The position numbers and the translations under genes are program-made. The notes below the pieces were generated by a model. That model was not told where the DNA came from, ran no database searches, and saw nothing but the letters and a program-made list of their open reading frames with translations. This document shows positions 22,279-35,320 of a stretch of 64,000 bases of DNA, piece after piece (positions within the stretch are counted from its first letter, which is position 1; every line of letters starts with the position of its first letter). The DNA lies in contig WHVA01000045.1 in the NCBI GenBank assembly GCA_015179125.1, forward strand, positions 248,001 to 312,000, written 5' to 3'. Source of the DNA: Gautieria morchelliformis. Its lineage: Eukaryota > Basidiomycota > Agaricomycetes > Gomphales > Gomphaceae.

Positions 22279-25200
22279 TCATTGTCCGTATCTGTATGGT
22301 TGTCCGTATTGGGCTTGAGGAGGAGATGCAGGATTCGGATGCTGCGAAGGGTTATTCTGCGGGGGGGCGTACTGCTGGTATGGTAACGGCGGAGGTGGCG
22401 GTGGAAACGCAGAAGTCGAAGAGGAGCGCTGCTGGTGGGATTGAGGATAATTTGAATAAGGCTGCGACGGTAGCGATGGAGGGGGCGGGTAGGAAGACTG
22501 TCGAGCAGGAGGTGGTGGGGGATAAGGCGAAGATGCATATTGTGGTTGGTGCTGGGGAGGGGGAAGGGGAGGGAACGATTGTTGTGGCGGAGGGGGTGGT
22601 CGAGGCGGCTGTGAAGGGGTAGGTGCATTGGAGTGTTGCATAGAAAATTGTGATGATATGCCGGAAGCCTTAGAGAGGTCGCCATAGGGATTGGGGTTGT
22701 GCGGAGGTGCTGATGGTGACTGATCATATGTAGACCGTTGAGGCTGCGAAGGATAAGGCGAGTGTGAAGGTGGGGACGGTGAGTGGTACATCTGTTGAGG
22801 TGGCGGCGGCGGGGTGGGACGATTCCATGTACCGAGTGGAGGAGGCGAGGATGGGCCACGTAAGCTCATAGATGAAAACGTGTTCTCCATGGAAGGTGGA
22901 GGCGCTGGTCGAGGAGGAGGCGATGAGACTGAGGCAGTCAACCGTCTCTCAGTTTCAGCTTTTGAAATCAGCCCCTGACGCTCGGCGGAACGAGAAGAGA
23001 CGAAACTCTTCACGCTGCGTCTTAGATGTGCCGTAAGTTCCAAAAGGTCGGAGTAAAATTGTATCCCTTTGCTGTAAATCTGTCAGCCTCACGGCATCAG
23101 CTGAGAAACTAACCAAGTACTCACGCGATCCCCTCGCGAATCTCCATCCACGTGTCACGCGCTCTCCCAAACTGCTTGATACTCGATGTTTTTCTCTTTT
23201 CCTTCTCCTCCCACTTTCTTGCGCCCGCGCCACGTCCTGCGAGGTCTCTCAGCCCCTTCCAATACTGTGAAATTTCTTGCAGTGCTGCTTGCTGGTATTG
23301 TACAGTAGACTGGATGCGCGTCTGGTAAGGCTTGAACTTTTCCAATTCACTGGCGAAGAGCGTGGGCTCCACAGAGGAATTTCTGCGATTCAGTAGTAGA
23401 AGATGAGAAACGTCATCAGTTTGAATCTAATCAAATGTATCAATTCGTGATCGTGTGGACAACTCATCGGTGTGCATACCTTCTCCTTCAAGTCCTTGAG
23501 GGTCTCTTTTCGCTCTCGACTAATCTTATTGAGCCGCCCAATGCGTTCCTCAATCTCAGCTACATAACCGCCAATTTTCTCCCTCTCCTGCCAATCACCC
23601 TCGCCCTCATCTTCAATATCCAAAAGGCTCCCAGATCGTTCATGGCCATGTTGTGCTTGACGAGTGAACACATCCTCCAGCTTGTCGTCTTCCAGAAGTA
23701 TTGCAACATCTGTCCTAACCGACTCCCACATGCCAGTCGCTTGTCTATCGGAAGCGCTCGCCGCATCGAGAGCACTCAGATGGCCTTTAAGTTCTTGCCT
23801 GAACTCCTTAGTGAGGCCGGAACTGGGCTGCTGGGTCCAGTTATGTTCATATTTGAGCCTACCGGCCTCGCAATCCTTGGATTCGATTTCCAGGTCGCGT
23901 CCAATGCTGTCCAGCTCGCTCCGTACGTTCGTTTTTAAGCGGTCCAACTGTCGCAGGAGCCCATCCACACTCTCTTTGCCCTCCGTATTACGTATCTCCT
24001 CCTGCCAACTACGTACCTCCCGAGGAACCACATCGCCACCAGCGACGATGCCTTCCACCATTGCGCGATACCGCCCAAGCCCCTCTCGAACGCCCAGAGA
24101 GTCGAGTGCAGCACGGTATTCGTTGTCTGCGGTATCCGACTTCTCTACTTCACCGCGTACAAGTTTGGCCTTTTCCTCAGAATATACGCTTGCGCTCTCA
24201 TGGACGCTCAGTGGAATGAGTTTGACAAAAAGGTCAGGTCCGATGGTCTTCTGGACGTCTTGGGCCCCGTACACCTCTTGAATTGGGATCGGTGTCGCGA
24301 CAGTCGTCTTGTCGATCACAGAGAGCGTTCCTTCTGCTGGGAGAACTGCGTTGTAAATGAGGTCATTATCGCGCTGCGCTTCATTTTTCTTCTCCGTGCA
24401 AAGTGCAAGGTGAGTCTTGGTGAGGTCTAGAATGGCGGATCCCGCATCGGAGGGAAGGGTGGGCGATTGGGTCGTCACAAAATACGGCGCGAATGACGTC
24501 GAGGCCTGGGTATGTGCTTCCTTGGCGGCTTTCTCAGCTACGATCAGACGAGCAAGAGCGTCCCCGTGCTTCCCAGCAGCGTTGTCCGCTAAGGACCGGT
24601 AGTAATGAGAGAGCGAGAGAAAGTACTTGGCTTTGATCTGAAGACATCATAAGTCCCTCATTAGGAGAAGGATCATGAGACCTACTCCAATGAGCATCAC
24701 CCAGTTGTGATCAAAGATCTTCTTTCCCTGGAACTCTTTGACCCCTTCCACCAGAGCAGAGTATAGCGAGGCAGTCTGAGCAGCGATTTTAGCGATGAGA
24801 CCAGATGCTTTTTTCTCATCGCGACACTTCTCAAAGAATACTTCATGCGCCTGGGCGATCATGGTATCGACCAGGAATTTGACGACATCTCGACTGAGAT
24901 CAGTAGATGGGGCATGCAGAAAGTTCTCATTAATGTACGTGAGCATCCCAGCGGCGGTTCTGAAGTAATAGAACGAGCGTTTGAGCCCCTCTGGGTCTGA
25001 CCTATTCTGCGTGGATGCGATGGCAGAATGGGTGGATGCAATTTGGAAGATGATGGACGCTTTCTCGTAGGCCAGGGACGTCTGCGTTGTGAGCTTGGAT
25101 GTGAATGCATCGCGCCAAGGAAACGTGACACGGATTTCAGCAAAGCGTAGTTCAAGGAGTTCGAGTTGTCCGAAATACTTGTACAACAGATCTCGCGCTG

Positions 25201-25439
25201 GCCCACACCGTATCTCTTAGATATGTGGATCATGCCAGCATGCGCTGCTCACCAGTCATCTCGCTCCCGGCACCTCGTACGGCGTCCTGGCGACATCGCT
25301 GAAGGGCAGCACATTCGGCCGTGTAATTCTCTGGGCTCTCGCCATAGGACTGTGCGATGAGGTTACGGATCGGAGTCGTCCAGTCCACCTCGTCTGTTCC
25401 TTTCTTGGGAATTGCAATCGTTGGAGACTGTTGCGCCAT
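22279..25439 (-). CDS. BRO1: Bro1-domain endosomal sorting protein (ALIX family)
   Basis: Starts MAQQSPTIAIPKKGTDEVDW at 25439. The Bro1 domain covers the first exons (DLLYKYFGQLELLELRF, FPWRDAFTSKLTTQTSLAYE, KASIIFQIASTHSAIAS, FFEKCRDEKKASGLIAKIAA). A helical V-type domain follows (24478-23390). The Pro-rich tail ends QPYRYGQ at 22279, rich in PPPPP, SYPP and PPPQQ patterns. This domain order is that of ALIX/Bro1. Bro1 binds Snf7 on endosomes, recruits the Doa4-type deubiquitinase and helps sort cargo into multivesicular bodies. The start and tail resemble Bro1 more than the pH-signalling relative PalA/Rim20. At least five short introns are present. Confidence 0.9.
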
Positions 25440-25548
25440 AAGTAGGTAGAAGGCGACTGTAAGTCTCTATCGGTCGCTGGGAGTGAGCGGTGTGAGGTTT
25501 TCCCACGACTACGTATGGGCCGCAGGGGCTTACAGTACACAGTCAAAT

Positions 25549-26857
25549 ATGGGCTCACCGTCTTTCGTGTCAGTCGTGGATCGATGCGACAATTTCCGAA
25601 TAGATACCACGAGCGAGCATTTCGCAGAGTTTCGCCTCTCAGTGCACTCGAAGCATGTCATCGGCCTCATCCCATATGATGTCCTAGATGCCCTGAGAAA
25701 TGCCAACGACACGTCGCTGTCTGCATCCCTGCCACCCGTGTGGGACATTAGAGATATTGAAGCCACAGGCAGGTGCGTTCGCTCACATGACTCGTCCTGT
25801 CTGCTTAACTGCTGTTGGCCGTGCTTAGATGGATCACGTCGCGCAGTACTCGTGAGCTTTCGAGACTGGCTTGACACCCCCGCAAAGCGCACACAGGCCC
25901 TCAAGACCCTCACTCAGGAATGGAGAGATTCTGGATTATTTTCTAATATAATATCACCCCATCACTGGCGTGACGAGCTATACCCCGTTTATATCGACGC
26001 GTTTGGCCCTCGGACAGATGACTGCGTCGCATTTGTCTTGGAACGCGCCGCATGCGCACTATTCGGTCTGGTCACATATGGTGTACACATGACAATGTAC
26101 ACCACAGACTGGAAGATATGGGTGCCTACCAGAGCAAGGACAAAGCCGACGTTGGTGTATGCGTATAGCCTCCCTCGCTCATTAATCATGCGATATTATG
26201 TAGGTGGCCTCTGTTCCTTGACAATACTGTCGCCGGTGGAATACCTTACGGATTGTCGCCCTTTGAAGCACTCCTCAAAGAATGTGTTGAGGAGGCCAAC
26301 TTGGCGGAGTCTTTCGTGAAAGCCCACGCAAAGCCATGTGGATCCGTTAGCTACTTTTACAGGTGAGGGCTCGTTAGTATCCCTTGTTACGTGGCGTTTA
26401 ATTGCCTCAACGATGAAGATCTACCAAGGGTTATCTGCAACCCGAAGTTCAGTCAGTGGCTTGCTTCCTTGTGTTGAGCAGTCATACATGGCCACATCAG
26501 ATTCGTGTATGATCTCCAGGTTCCTCACGATCAAGAAAAGAAGTATATTCCCAAGCCTCTAGATGGGGAAGTGGAATCCTTCCAGGTAAAGTTATGCAGA
26601 TGTGTGTAAGCTATGCATTGACCGTATATAGCTGGAAGGCCTCGATGTAGTCGTCGAGAAGATGCAGAGAGGCCTTTTCAAACCAAATTGTGCTCTAGGT
26701 GAGATACGATGGCTGTGATTCCAGATTGTCACGCTGAAGTCTTCTATATCATGCAGTCCTCGTCGATTTCATGATAAGGCACGGCAAGATAACTCCTGAA
26801 AGTGAGCCAAACTACCTAGACGTAGTAACTAGGCTGCATGGAAAGTTTGGTTTTTGA
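25549..26857 (+). CDS. Nudix hydrolase of the YJR142W / DUF4743 type
   Basis: The N-terminal DUF4743-like part reads SVVDRCDNFRIDT, KHVIGLIPYDVLDALR and LVSFRDWLDTPAKRTQALKT, then WRDELYPVYI and RAACALFGLVTYGVHMTMY. The Nudix box follows near 26240-26310 as GGIPYGLSPFEALLKECVEE, then ANL, with K replacing the usual R of the REUxEE core, then SVSYFYR. Later exons give FVYDLQVPHDQEKKYIPKPL, EGLDVVVEKMQRGLFKPNCA and MIRHGKITPESEPNYLDVVT, ending GKFGF at 26857. This is the eukaryotic Nudix group found in thiamine-pyrophosphokinase-related proteins and thought to hydrolyse damaged thiamine diphosphates. The introns near 25775 and 26360 are approximate. An alternative ATG exists at 25483. It is divergent from BRO1 by about 110 bases. 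Confidence 0.85.
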
Positions 26858-26931
26858 GTCATAACTGCATTTATAGCAAGGTAATTCGACAGTATTAAGT
26901 TATACACTTCTAGTAATTCTTGTGATATGTT

Positions 26932-28038
26932 CTAGTGAAGTGTTCTCCGGTATAGAATTCTCCAACTCTCGCGCTCTGACCATAGTTTCCAATAATTCTT
27001 TACCTTCTGCGGAACCGATCCACTCCCCCCTAGCTCCTTTTCCAACGACTTGACGCCATCCTTGTTCGGAGAACCCCCCAAGACAGCAACGGTCCTGGCA
27101 AGCCATACTGCCAGATGAAAGTCATCCTCTCCGGGCATCTCCCCGCCAATAAAGCCAGACGCCGGAAGGTAAAGAGGTAGGTCTGTCGAGACAAACTGCG
27201 AGACGTTCCTCCAGTGGATATTAGACCGACCGATGAAGTATCGTACTGCGTCAGGAGGCGCTACATTGTCAAACAAGGAGACAAGAAAGCCATTCTGAGC
27301 AAGCTTGGTCTTATAAAACGCCTTGTATTCAGGTGCTGTCCGCGCAAGGCGTTCCAGGGAGTTTTGACCTGGATTTTTGGGTCAATGTATGAAAAAAACG
27401 GGATTATGAGAATCATACTAACGGCCACGCACAAAACGTCCTCCAATGCCCATACCCTTTGCTTTCAGCTCTGCCTCACTTCTCTTCGAAACACCAAGGA
27501 AATGGGTGCCCCAGCGTGAGTTAAGGTGATAATTATAGACATGCGCAACATACCGCAGACAGCATGGAAAAGTTCGGATCAATGGCGGCACCGTGGAGTA
27601 TCTCAAGCAAGTCGGTCCCGCTCGGCTTTCCAGCAGGTCTAGGTGCATGGTCGATGAGGTACCGCACAACTTCGGCAGTGGAGGTGTAAATTTTCTTTGA
27701 GGTGGCAAGAGTGGGTAACGTCCCATTCGGGTTTAATTTCAGAAAATTTGGGTGGAAATTGGCGCCTTCCTCTGTAAAGAACGATACGTGCAGTTCTCAG
27801 AGTTTGGTACCCACGCGCAGCTCACCGAGGTTAATAGGCTCCTCTACAATCTCGCTGCCATACCCGAGCTCGTGCCTGTTTAAATTTTAGTGACAGTCGG
27901 TTGCACCAATTGGACATGAGTACAATGCTAGTTGGGGAGCTGTTGCCCACACGGAGCCTGCAAAGACATACAGCACTGGCTGTGAGGGAATGAGCGCTGT
28001 GCGCGACACAAAGCATCATCCAAACTTACCTTGGACAT
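26932..28038 (-). CDS. glutathione S-transferase-like protein
   Basis: A tiny first exon MSK (28038-28030) splices to 27979-27924 (PVLYVFAGSVWATAPQLAL) and 27875-27826 (HELGYGSEIVEEPINL), then GANFHPNFLKLNPNGTLPTL and STAEVVRYLIDHAP. This is a thioredoxin-fold GST N-terminus, with the cis-Pro as GTLPTL and an E-V pair in place of the usual glutathione-binding E-S. The helical C-terminal half reads GTHFLGVSKRSEAELKAKG, FDNVAPPDAVRYFIGRSNIH, GGEMPGEDDFHLAVWLARTV, ending YRRTLH at 26932. The GEDDFHLAVWLA stretch is the conserved GST C-terminal N-capping/D-helix region. The substrate is unknown. The gene converges with the Nudix gene, with stops only about 75 bases apart. Confidence 0.82.
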
Positions 28039-30405
28039 GATGAGGGGAATTAGCACAGCTTGGTTCGCTTCTCAGCAGGGGGTATGATGGGAAAGTTAGC
28101 GGACAGTTCTGCCATCGTTATACAGTGTCCTAGACGCTCTCCAAGCACTTTGTACTCATGTCCCGAGACTAACATCAACGGGCAATTCAGTGGGTTGACC
28201 AAAACTCTTGCCTGACTGTTACAAGACCGGAGCTCGCGGGAATGACGACGCTAATCGGAGAGTTCGCAAGCAAGCAGTGACATCGGGTTCATCGGAGCTT
28301 CTCCTGGAAAGGCACTGTTAGATGCCACGATCGCCTGTCCCTGCCTTTGACTATGGTATCCTTTGAGTATCCTTGATATTCAAAAACTGAGGGTTCTGTG
28401 ACTGGTAAGGGTCCAAGATAGCTGCACTCCATGAGGCGTTCCGAGGTAAAATGACCTTGCACTAGCGGATTGAGTGGAGGTCCCGCGTGATACCGAACGA
28501 CGGTGCCGCTGAATACTAGTATTTATTGTTGCCGTGTCGGAGCTGCTGACGCTTGACCCCAGATCACCGAACCTAACCGTTTCCCCTCTCCCATGCAGAA
28601 GTGATGCATGATGAGCTGATTCACGATTCACTGCCTTGCAACTTACAAGGGTCTTCGAAGATGATCGAAGTCAGTGGCACCCGCCCAACTTGAAAATTTC
28701 ACTAGGATCTCGGAATCTCCGGACTTTATCGTGCGGGGTAAGATGTGATAGTGTTGCAGGCAGGTGAGTCCTGAAGCTACTCCATGATATTCACACCATG
28801 GTGGGAATTAATAGGCTTATGTGTTGTCGATATACTTAGCTCATTAAGATTCGCGCCATGGCGCCCCGGTGCCCGCCTGCCAGCTACACCTTCATTCAGC
28901 ACATTCGGTCCGTGGTAGAATTATCATGATCGATCATCGATTGCTTCACAGCTTTAGTTTTGTTCAGAACTTGGGGACAAGGCCTTAAGAGGACCAATTC
29001 ATTTAGATTTTCCCTTGTTCAAATTTCACAGCCGGAGCGCGGGGCCGAATCCGGAGAAGGTTCACAGGTAGAGCTTAAAATGAAGCTAAGCGAACTTCTT
29101 GCTCTAGGGTCATTCAGTCGTTACTGGCAATGTGGCTCTTTTGACATGGGAATGCAGTTTTGCGGTGGGTGCCCGTGTTCAACTTGTAGGAGGTAACCTT
29201 TGGTATGGTTTTATGTTATTACTTCAAAAGGATTAGGATCACAAGGTAACCTTTGGAGGTTCAGGGTTCTGCGGTGTGGCAACACGCGCCAACAGAAATC
29301 CATTTCTTGGCCCAGGGTGGCTACAGTATTGGACCGGTGTGAATTTCTTCTCCCGTAGTTGTAGTGAAGGCTCGTCCAACGTGTCTCCTGGATAGTTATC
29401 ATCTGGATTTCGATAAATCACGAGGGACATCTGAATTCACTCAGTGATTGTGGCTGAACAGTGATACAAAGGCATCACCCGGTGGAAGTCTCGTCATGCA
29501 TTGAGAAGCTTTTATCCCCACATGTTCACAACTCGAGGCAGAAGACGTACGTGCCATGTGTAAGCGGTATACGTATAGCCAGGGAAAGGAACCTTTAAAG
29601 CAACCTTAAAGTATTGAGATTTTTTTAGATAGCACTAACATCGGGATGTATGCGGGTGTAGTTACCGTGAGCGTTGAGGACGGTGTCCATTTTCCCAATT
29701 TGAACCCCTAGCCGTCGGAGGGAGATTAGTGATACAGAAGACGGGTTGATTGACCTCAGCTCACATACGGCGAATATCAACGCCGGTGATCAATCCTCGT
29801 GAGGACTGCTGACTGTGAGAAATCGGAGATTAACTGTCTGGTGAGTGATTATGTATCGTTCTTCGTTCTTCGGTGAGCAGAGTCTTTATCCTGCGTATTC
29901 ATATCCTGAAGTGGGAAAATCCCCATGAATAGACACCAGGGTGCGCATTCTGGCTTCCACGGATCGCCGTTGACTGGGTGTGGCATTCCTAGACTGGGGG
30001 GGTTTCGGAAGACAAGCAGGCGGCAACTTCCAACGACATAGAGCCCTGGCACTGTTACCACACAGAATAGCCTGAAGAATACACTGTCAGTGGGCAAGTA
30101 CCGGCTCAGCCTGGGGAATTGGCATAACTCGCTCAAAAACTCAAAAATACTACGGCACAGGCGTACCTATACACCTATACTGAGGCCACACGGAGAATAT
30201 TCAGCATACTTACTTACCGTCAGACAATAAAGCGGAGTTATTTGAGAGTCGAGCGTCGGGCGCCTAACCATAAGCGATGGGCGCCTTTCTATTGTCTGTA
30301 CGCTATTGTCTGCCACTATCAAAAGGTCGCGACGAACATGACTGGTATGGCTAATTCCCTTCGTTTTCGTTTTCACTTCGTTGCCATTCCCAACCAATAC
30401 CCGCA
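28039..30405. other. 2.4-kb intergenic region, no gene recognised
   Basis: No frame shows a domain or a good exon chain. It should contain the promoters of the divergent GST-like gene and the STE6-type gene. A minus-strand 83-codon frame at 28380-28631 (Ser-rich) is not supported. Confidence 0.45.
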
Positions 30406-33400
30406 ATGCGTCGACCAGACCTTGCGGTCTCTGTCAACAACGCTGGCCAGAAGGAGTGGAACGAACGCTACCATCTCACACAGTCTCCATCTATATATGA
30501 CAAGAATGATTTCGAGTCTACCACCGGCAGCAGCATTCATAAACTCGACACCACCACCCCAGCTTTGCCGGAATACCGTCCGCCAAGGCCCTCAATTCGC
30601 CTCCTCTACTCTTTTTGCACCAGGCGTGACATCCTGATTCTTCTCTTACCTGCAGTCGCAACTTCAATCCTTGCAGGCGGAATGGCACCTTTCATGACAC
30701 AGGTCGTGGGCCAGGCATTTGATGCTTTTGCCCAATTTCCCCTCACCCTGGATCCGCCTCAGCAAGCCAAGCAAGACCTCCTACGTAACGTCGGCTTTGC
30801 ATCCCTCGAACTCATTGCACTCGCCGCTGGCCAGCTTGCATTTAGCAGCCTCATGTCCAACCTTTGGATATGGATGGGCGAGCGCAATGTCATGCGACTT
30901 CGTAAACGCATATACGACGCTGTCACTGCCAAGAGCATGACATGGTACGATCTCAAGCTAGGGGGCGACGCAGACTCTACCCTGGACGACAAGATCGGCG
31001 CAGGAGATCTCATGACAAAGTTTACTCGGTCAGTGTCATATTTACATGCCACGCGCGAGTTACTGACACATAGCATCAGCGAGACGGACGACGTTCGTAC
31101 TGCATCGGCCCTGGCCGCAGGCATGATCATCCAACATATTGTAATTTTCATCACTTGTTTGGTGCTAGCATTTGTGCGCTCCTGGTCCCTCACTCTTGTC
31201 ATTTTTTCCACGGTCCCGCTTGTCATTGTCGTTCAGGGTATCGCACAGCGGTATGGCATGCCGTTATACGAACGTGAACGTGCCGGTACAGCGAAAGCCG
31301 GAACGTTGCTCGAACGTGCCATATCTAGTATTGCCACTGTCAAGGCTTTCAACGCCTCATCTCGGGAGGCAGAATCCTTCGATAGGGTAGCCGATAATAT
31401 CCAGCATGACGCCAATAGGAGCAGTGCCGTCTGGGGTGTCAGCCTCGGTTTCAGTCAATTCCAAGCAATGACCGTATTCGTTCAAGCGTTTGGTTTTGGC
31501 TCCAAACTCGTCCGAGATGGAGAGATTAGCCCCGGTGATGTTATGGCTGTCTTCTGGGCCTGTCTCATCGGTGCCACCAGCCTTCAGTCAGCTGTACCAT
31601 TTTTCCAAGCATTTGCGAAGGGCCAGAAGTCCATGGCTGCACTAGTCGTGTTCATCGAGCAACCCACACCTTCACCACCTACATCCCAGCAACCCCACGA
31701 TTCTCTCCCGAAATCCGCTACACTATCATCCCTTGGAGGCGTACCGGGGGCGGTACGCCTCTGTGGTATTCGTCCAGCCAAGTGTTCCGGCGAGTTCACG
31801 TTACGCAATGTCACATTTTCGTATCCCTCGCGCCCTGAGCTTCCTGTCCTCCGCGATGTCTCCATGTACTTACCTGCACACGAAACAACTTTCATTGTCG
31901 GAGGCTCTGGGTCAGGGAAGTCTACCCTCGCACAGCTTCTCCTTCGTATGTACGAACCGCAACATGGGTCTATCGAGTTGGACAACCAGAGCTTCTCCCA
32001 CATTGACATGCAGTGGGCACAGCAACACATCTGTGCTGTTAATCAGGGATGCATGTTATTCGACATGAGCCTGCACGACAATGTTGCTATGGGTTTAGCA
32101 GGCAGGGGAGATGGCGCAAGAACACATGAGCAGGCCTCTCGTTCGCAAGTCGCCGCTGCCTGTCGAGTTGCGCTCATGCATGAGTTTATAAGAGACTTGC
32201 CGGAAGGTTACGATACCCGCCTGGGGACTGGTGGTGCCAACTTATCTGGTGGACAGAAGCAACGCCTCGCCATCGCACGAGCCTGGATGCGTGACCCCGC
32301 CGTCCTTATCTTGGGTAGGCAATATGTTTTATCCTATGTCTTCGCTGTAACTCATTACTTTTAGATGAAGCAACTTCCGCACTGGACCCGACTTCCCGAC
32401 TACTCGTCTTTGAAGCCATCAAGACTTGGCGCAAGAACAAGACCACTATCGTAATTACTCACGATCTGTCCCAGATTGAATCTGCGGATTTCGTCTATCT
32501 GCTCAAAGAGGGGCGTGTTCTCGAGCAGGGGTACCGCGGCGATCTAGAGATGAATAAAGGCGGCGAGTTTCGTGCCATGGCAAATACCCAAAGTCAAAGC
32601 GGATTCCCGGAGAAGCAGGAGCCTCAGTCGATGGGAGCGGAGACTGAGCAAGAAGCTACGATTGATGCGCTCCTTGATCAGTTGGACGATGATCTTGAGG
32701 AAATCACGAAAGCTGGATGGGCGTCTAGACACCAGAGCATCGGTGGTCTAACGCTCAGACCTCTCACTGGCACGTGGATGTTTGATGTTATTGCCGACAT
32801 GACGCGTGGGTCCAGTCAAGCACATGAGAGCAGTCTGCCTGTGAGCGTCTCCCCTCCAAAGGATCAACATCCAGTCCCGCGCACGGCTCTCCCTAGACGT
32901 TCTTCGAGCTTGGCCTCGTCGCCCGTGTCCACCCGCCCTATCGCACTCACCCATATGAGCCGGCGCAGTCTCCCACTATCGCCTCTCCCTTCGGCCGTCC
33001 CATATAAGCCAATGCCACCGGAAAGCGACTTGGCATCGTCCATTAAGATAGAGCCACCGAAAGTGGAGGATGACGACGAATTTGAGATGGGCAAGTCAGC
33101 GATCAGTAGTAGCGGTATCGAAGCTAGCAAAAGACGCGTGCAGACATCTAGGAGACGACACTCTCATACCACAAACAGTGCATCTATGCAAGTTGTTCAG
33201 GACCCCATCGTTGAGATTGACTCAGATGAACAACCGGTTTCTGTAGTGCGCGTCTTACGCAATATCTACCCGTCAGTACCCAACAAACCCTTGGTTGCCT
33301 TTGGCCTCGTCGCGTGTCTGCTTAGCGGCGGCATGACCCCGATTTTCTCCTTCATGCTTTCGCGTCTCTTCTTCGAAGTATCAGCTGGTGCTAAAGATGT

Positions 33401-35150
33401 GGGAGTCATCACGAAATTCGCGCTGATCACATTTGCTGTTGCCGCGGCCGATGGTTTCTTTGCCGGGTTGAAGTCTATATTGATGGAGAACGCTGCTGTA
33501 CGTTGGATGACCAAGGTGCGCAAGACAGCATTCGCGCTGGTTCTTGCACAGGACAAAGCATGGTTCGACAGACCCGCCAACAGCCCAGCACGACTTGTCG
33601 ATGTACTTGTCAAGGATGCGGATGATGCGAAGCGCTTACTTTCCATCTGTCTTGGCATGTTCGTTGTCGTATCCACCATGCTGGCCGTCGGCTTGGTCTG
33701 GGCTATGGTGTGGGGGTGGCAGCTCACACTCGTCGGTGTCGCGCTTGTTCCTATTTTTGCTGGTGCGATGACCCTTCAGACGCGGTTGACGTCCAAGTTC
33801 AGGTTAAGGAACAAGCGTGCCCGTGAACAAGTTTCCAAAGTATACTACGAGGTGAGTTGCCAGAATCCTTCCGGTTTACATTCAATTATCTTATTATGCT
33901 GTTTAGGCCATCTCAAACATGCGTGACATCCGTGCCATGGCTTTCCAAAGCGTGTTTGCGAGCCAATTTGATGCTGCTCTTGTTAAGGCCCTTCGAACTG
34001 GTGTCCAGGGCGCTTTCATTGAAGGCTCCGGATTTGGTGTTACGAATGCGATGATTTATCTTTCTGAAGGTGAGACTATCTTCAGAAGTTTCGATGCCTG
34101 TAATATTTACGATTTATCTAGCTCTCCTATTCTATGTCGGTGCCGTGTTAGTTTCCAAGGGAACCTACACATACTTGCAAATGGTCCAAGTCCTCAGTCT
34201 GCTCGTATTCAGCGTGTCAATTGCAGCACAAATGATGGTCTTTGGTAAGCAATCCTCTTTTCAATTCATATATATTCTGAGATTTATCATGCTATGTAGT
34301 GGATAAGATTGCTAAGTCTGCCCAGGCAGCGCGAGATATGCATAAAGTTCTCTGTCTCTCTACCGATACCCAAGAATCGCAAGGTTCTCTATACCCCACT
34401 ATCCGAGGTCGCGTTACTTTCCGTAATGTTACCTTTGCATACCCACAACGCCCTGAGGTCCCTGTCCTCAAGGATGTTTCACTCGAGTTCAAGGAGGGGC
34501 AAAGCGTTGCTATCGTTGGTTCGTCAGGGTCGGGCAAGTCAACTATCGCGGCCCTACTGCAAAGGTTATACGAGCCCAGCGACGGGACAATCTTAGTAGG
34601 ACAGACAGACATTGCGGCGACAGATGTCACCTGGCTCCGGGAGCACGTCTCTGTTGTCAGCCAAAAACCCCATTTATTCGACACTACTATCCACGAGAAT
34701 ATTGCATATGGCGCATCAGAATTCCCGTTCGCACAAGTTCGACGTGCCGCCAAAGCTGCCAAAGTGCACGATTTTGTCATGAGCTTGCCAAAGGATTACA
34801 ACACCTGCGTTGGCGAAAATGCCTCCCTAATCTCTGGAGGGCAGGCCCAACGGCTACAGATCGCACGCGCTCTTGTGCGCCCTTGTAATATCCTCATCCT
34901 TGACGAATGCACCTCCTCTTTGGATGCAGCTAACCAAGTGGCAGTAATGGAGACCATCCAGCGCGTTAAAGTCGGACGCACTACCGTGTTGATCACTCAC
35001 AAGCTTCCCCTTATGCGCATGTGTGACCACATCGTGGTTATGCATGAAGGCACCGTCGTCGAGCAGGGGTCATACCAAACTCTAATGAACCAACGGGGCA
35101 CGTTTTTCAACCTCGCGAATGCGGGTGAATGGACATCTACTGAAAATTAA
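30406..35150 (+). CDS. STE6: full-length ABC transporter, STE6-type pheromone exporter
   Basis: Six exons (30406-31028, 31074-32314, 32365-33851, 33907-34069, 34122-34244, 34300-35150) join in phase to about 1495 residues with the order TMD-NBD-TMD-NBD. NBD1 has Walker A GGSGSGKS (near 31905), signature LSGGQKQR and Walker B split by an intron (LIL|DEATSALD). NBD2 has GSSGSGKS (near 34525), signature ISGGQAQR and ILDECTSSLD, with both catalytic Glu residues kept. A long Ser/Pro-rich linker joins the halves. This full ABCB layout, with no N-terminal extension like that of drug-efflux PDRs, fits the Ste6 exporter of farnesylated mating pheromone at the plasma membrane; another ABCB role cannot be excluded. 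The first intron, 45 bases, is in frame. Confidence 0.88.
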
Positions 35151-35320
35151 AACTTTTTTATGTTTCTTCAATTCTTATTTGTTTCTCCCATCATTCCACA
35201 CATCTGTAACATTTACAAGTGCATCTCTGTTGTATTAGTATCTTCGAAAATGGAACCAGAATAGAAAATGTTTGTGTTGATGTTCAACATACAAGGAAAG
35301 GCACAATAACGGCAAAAAAA

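Noticed and set aside
22164..22859. 231-codon His/Arg/Leu-rich minus-strand ORF
   Set aside because: Out-of-frame shadow of the Pro-rich tail of BRO1. The composition reflects CCN codons read in another frame.
23664..24281. 205-codon Ser-rich plus-strand ORF
   Set aside because: Antisense of the Bro1 V-domain exon; no motif or start context.
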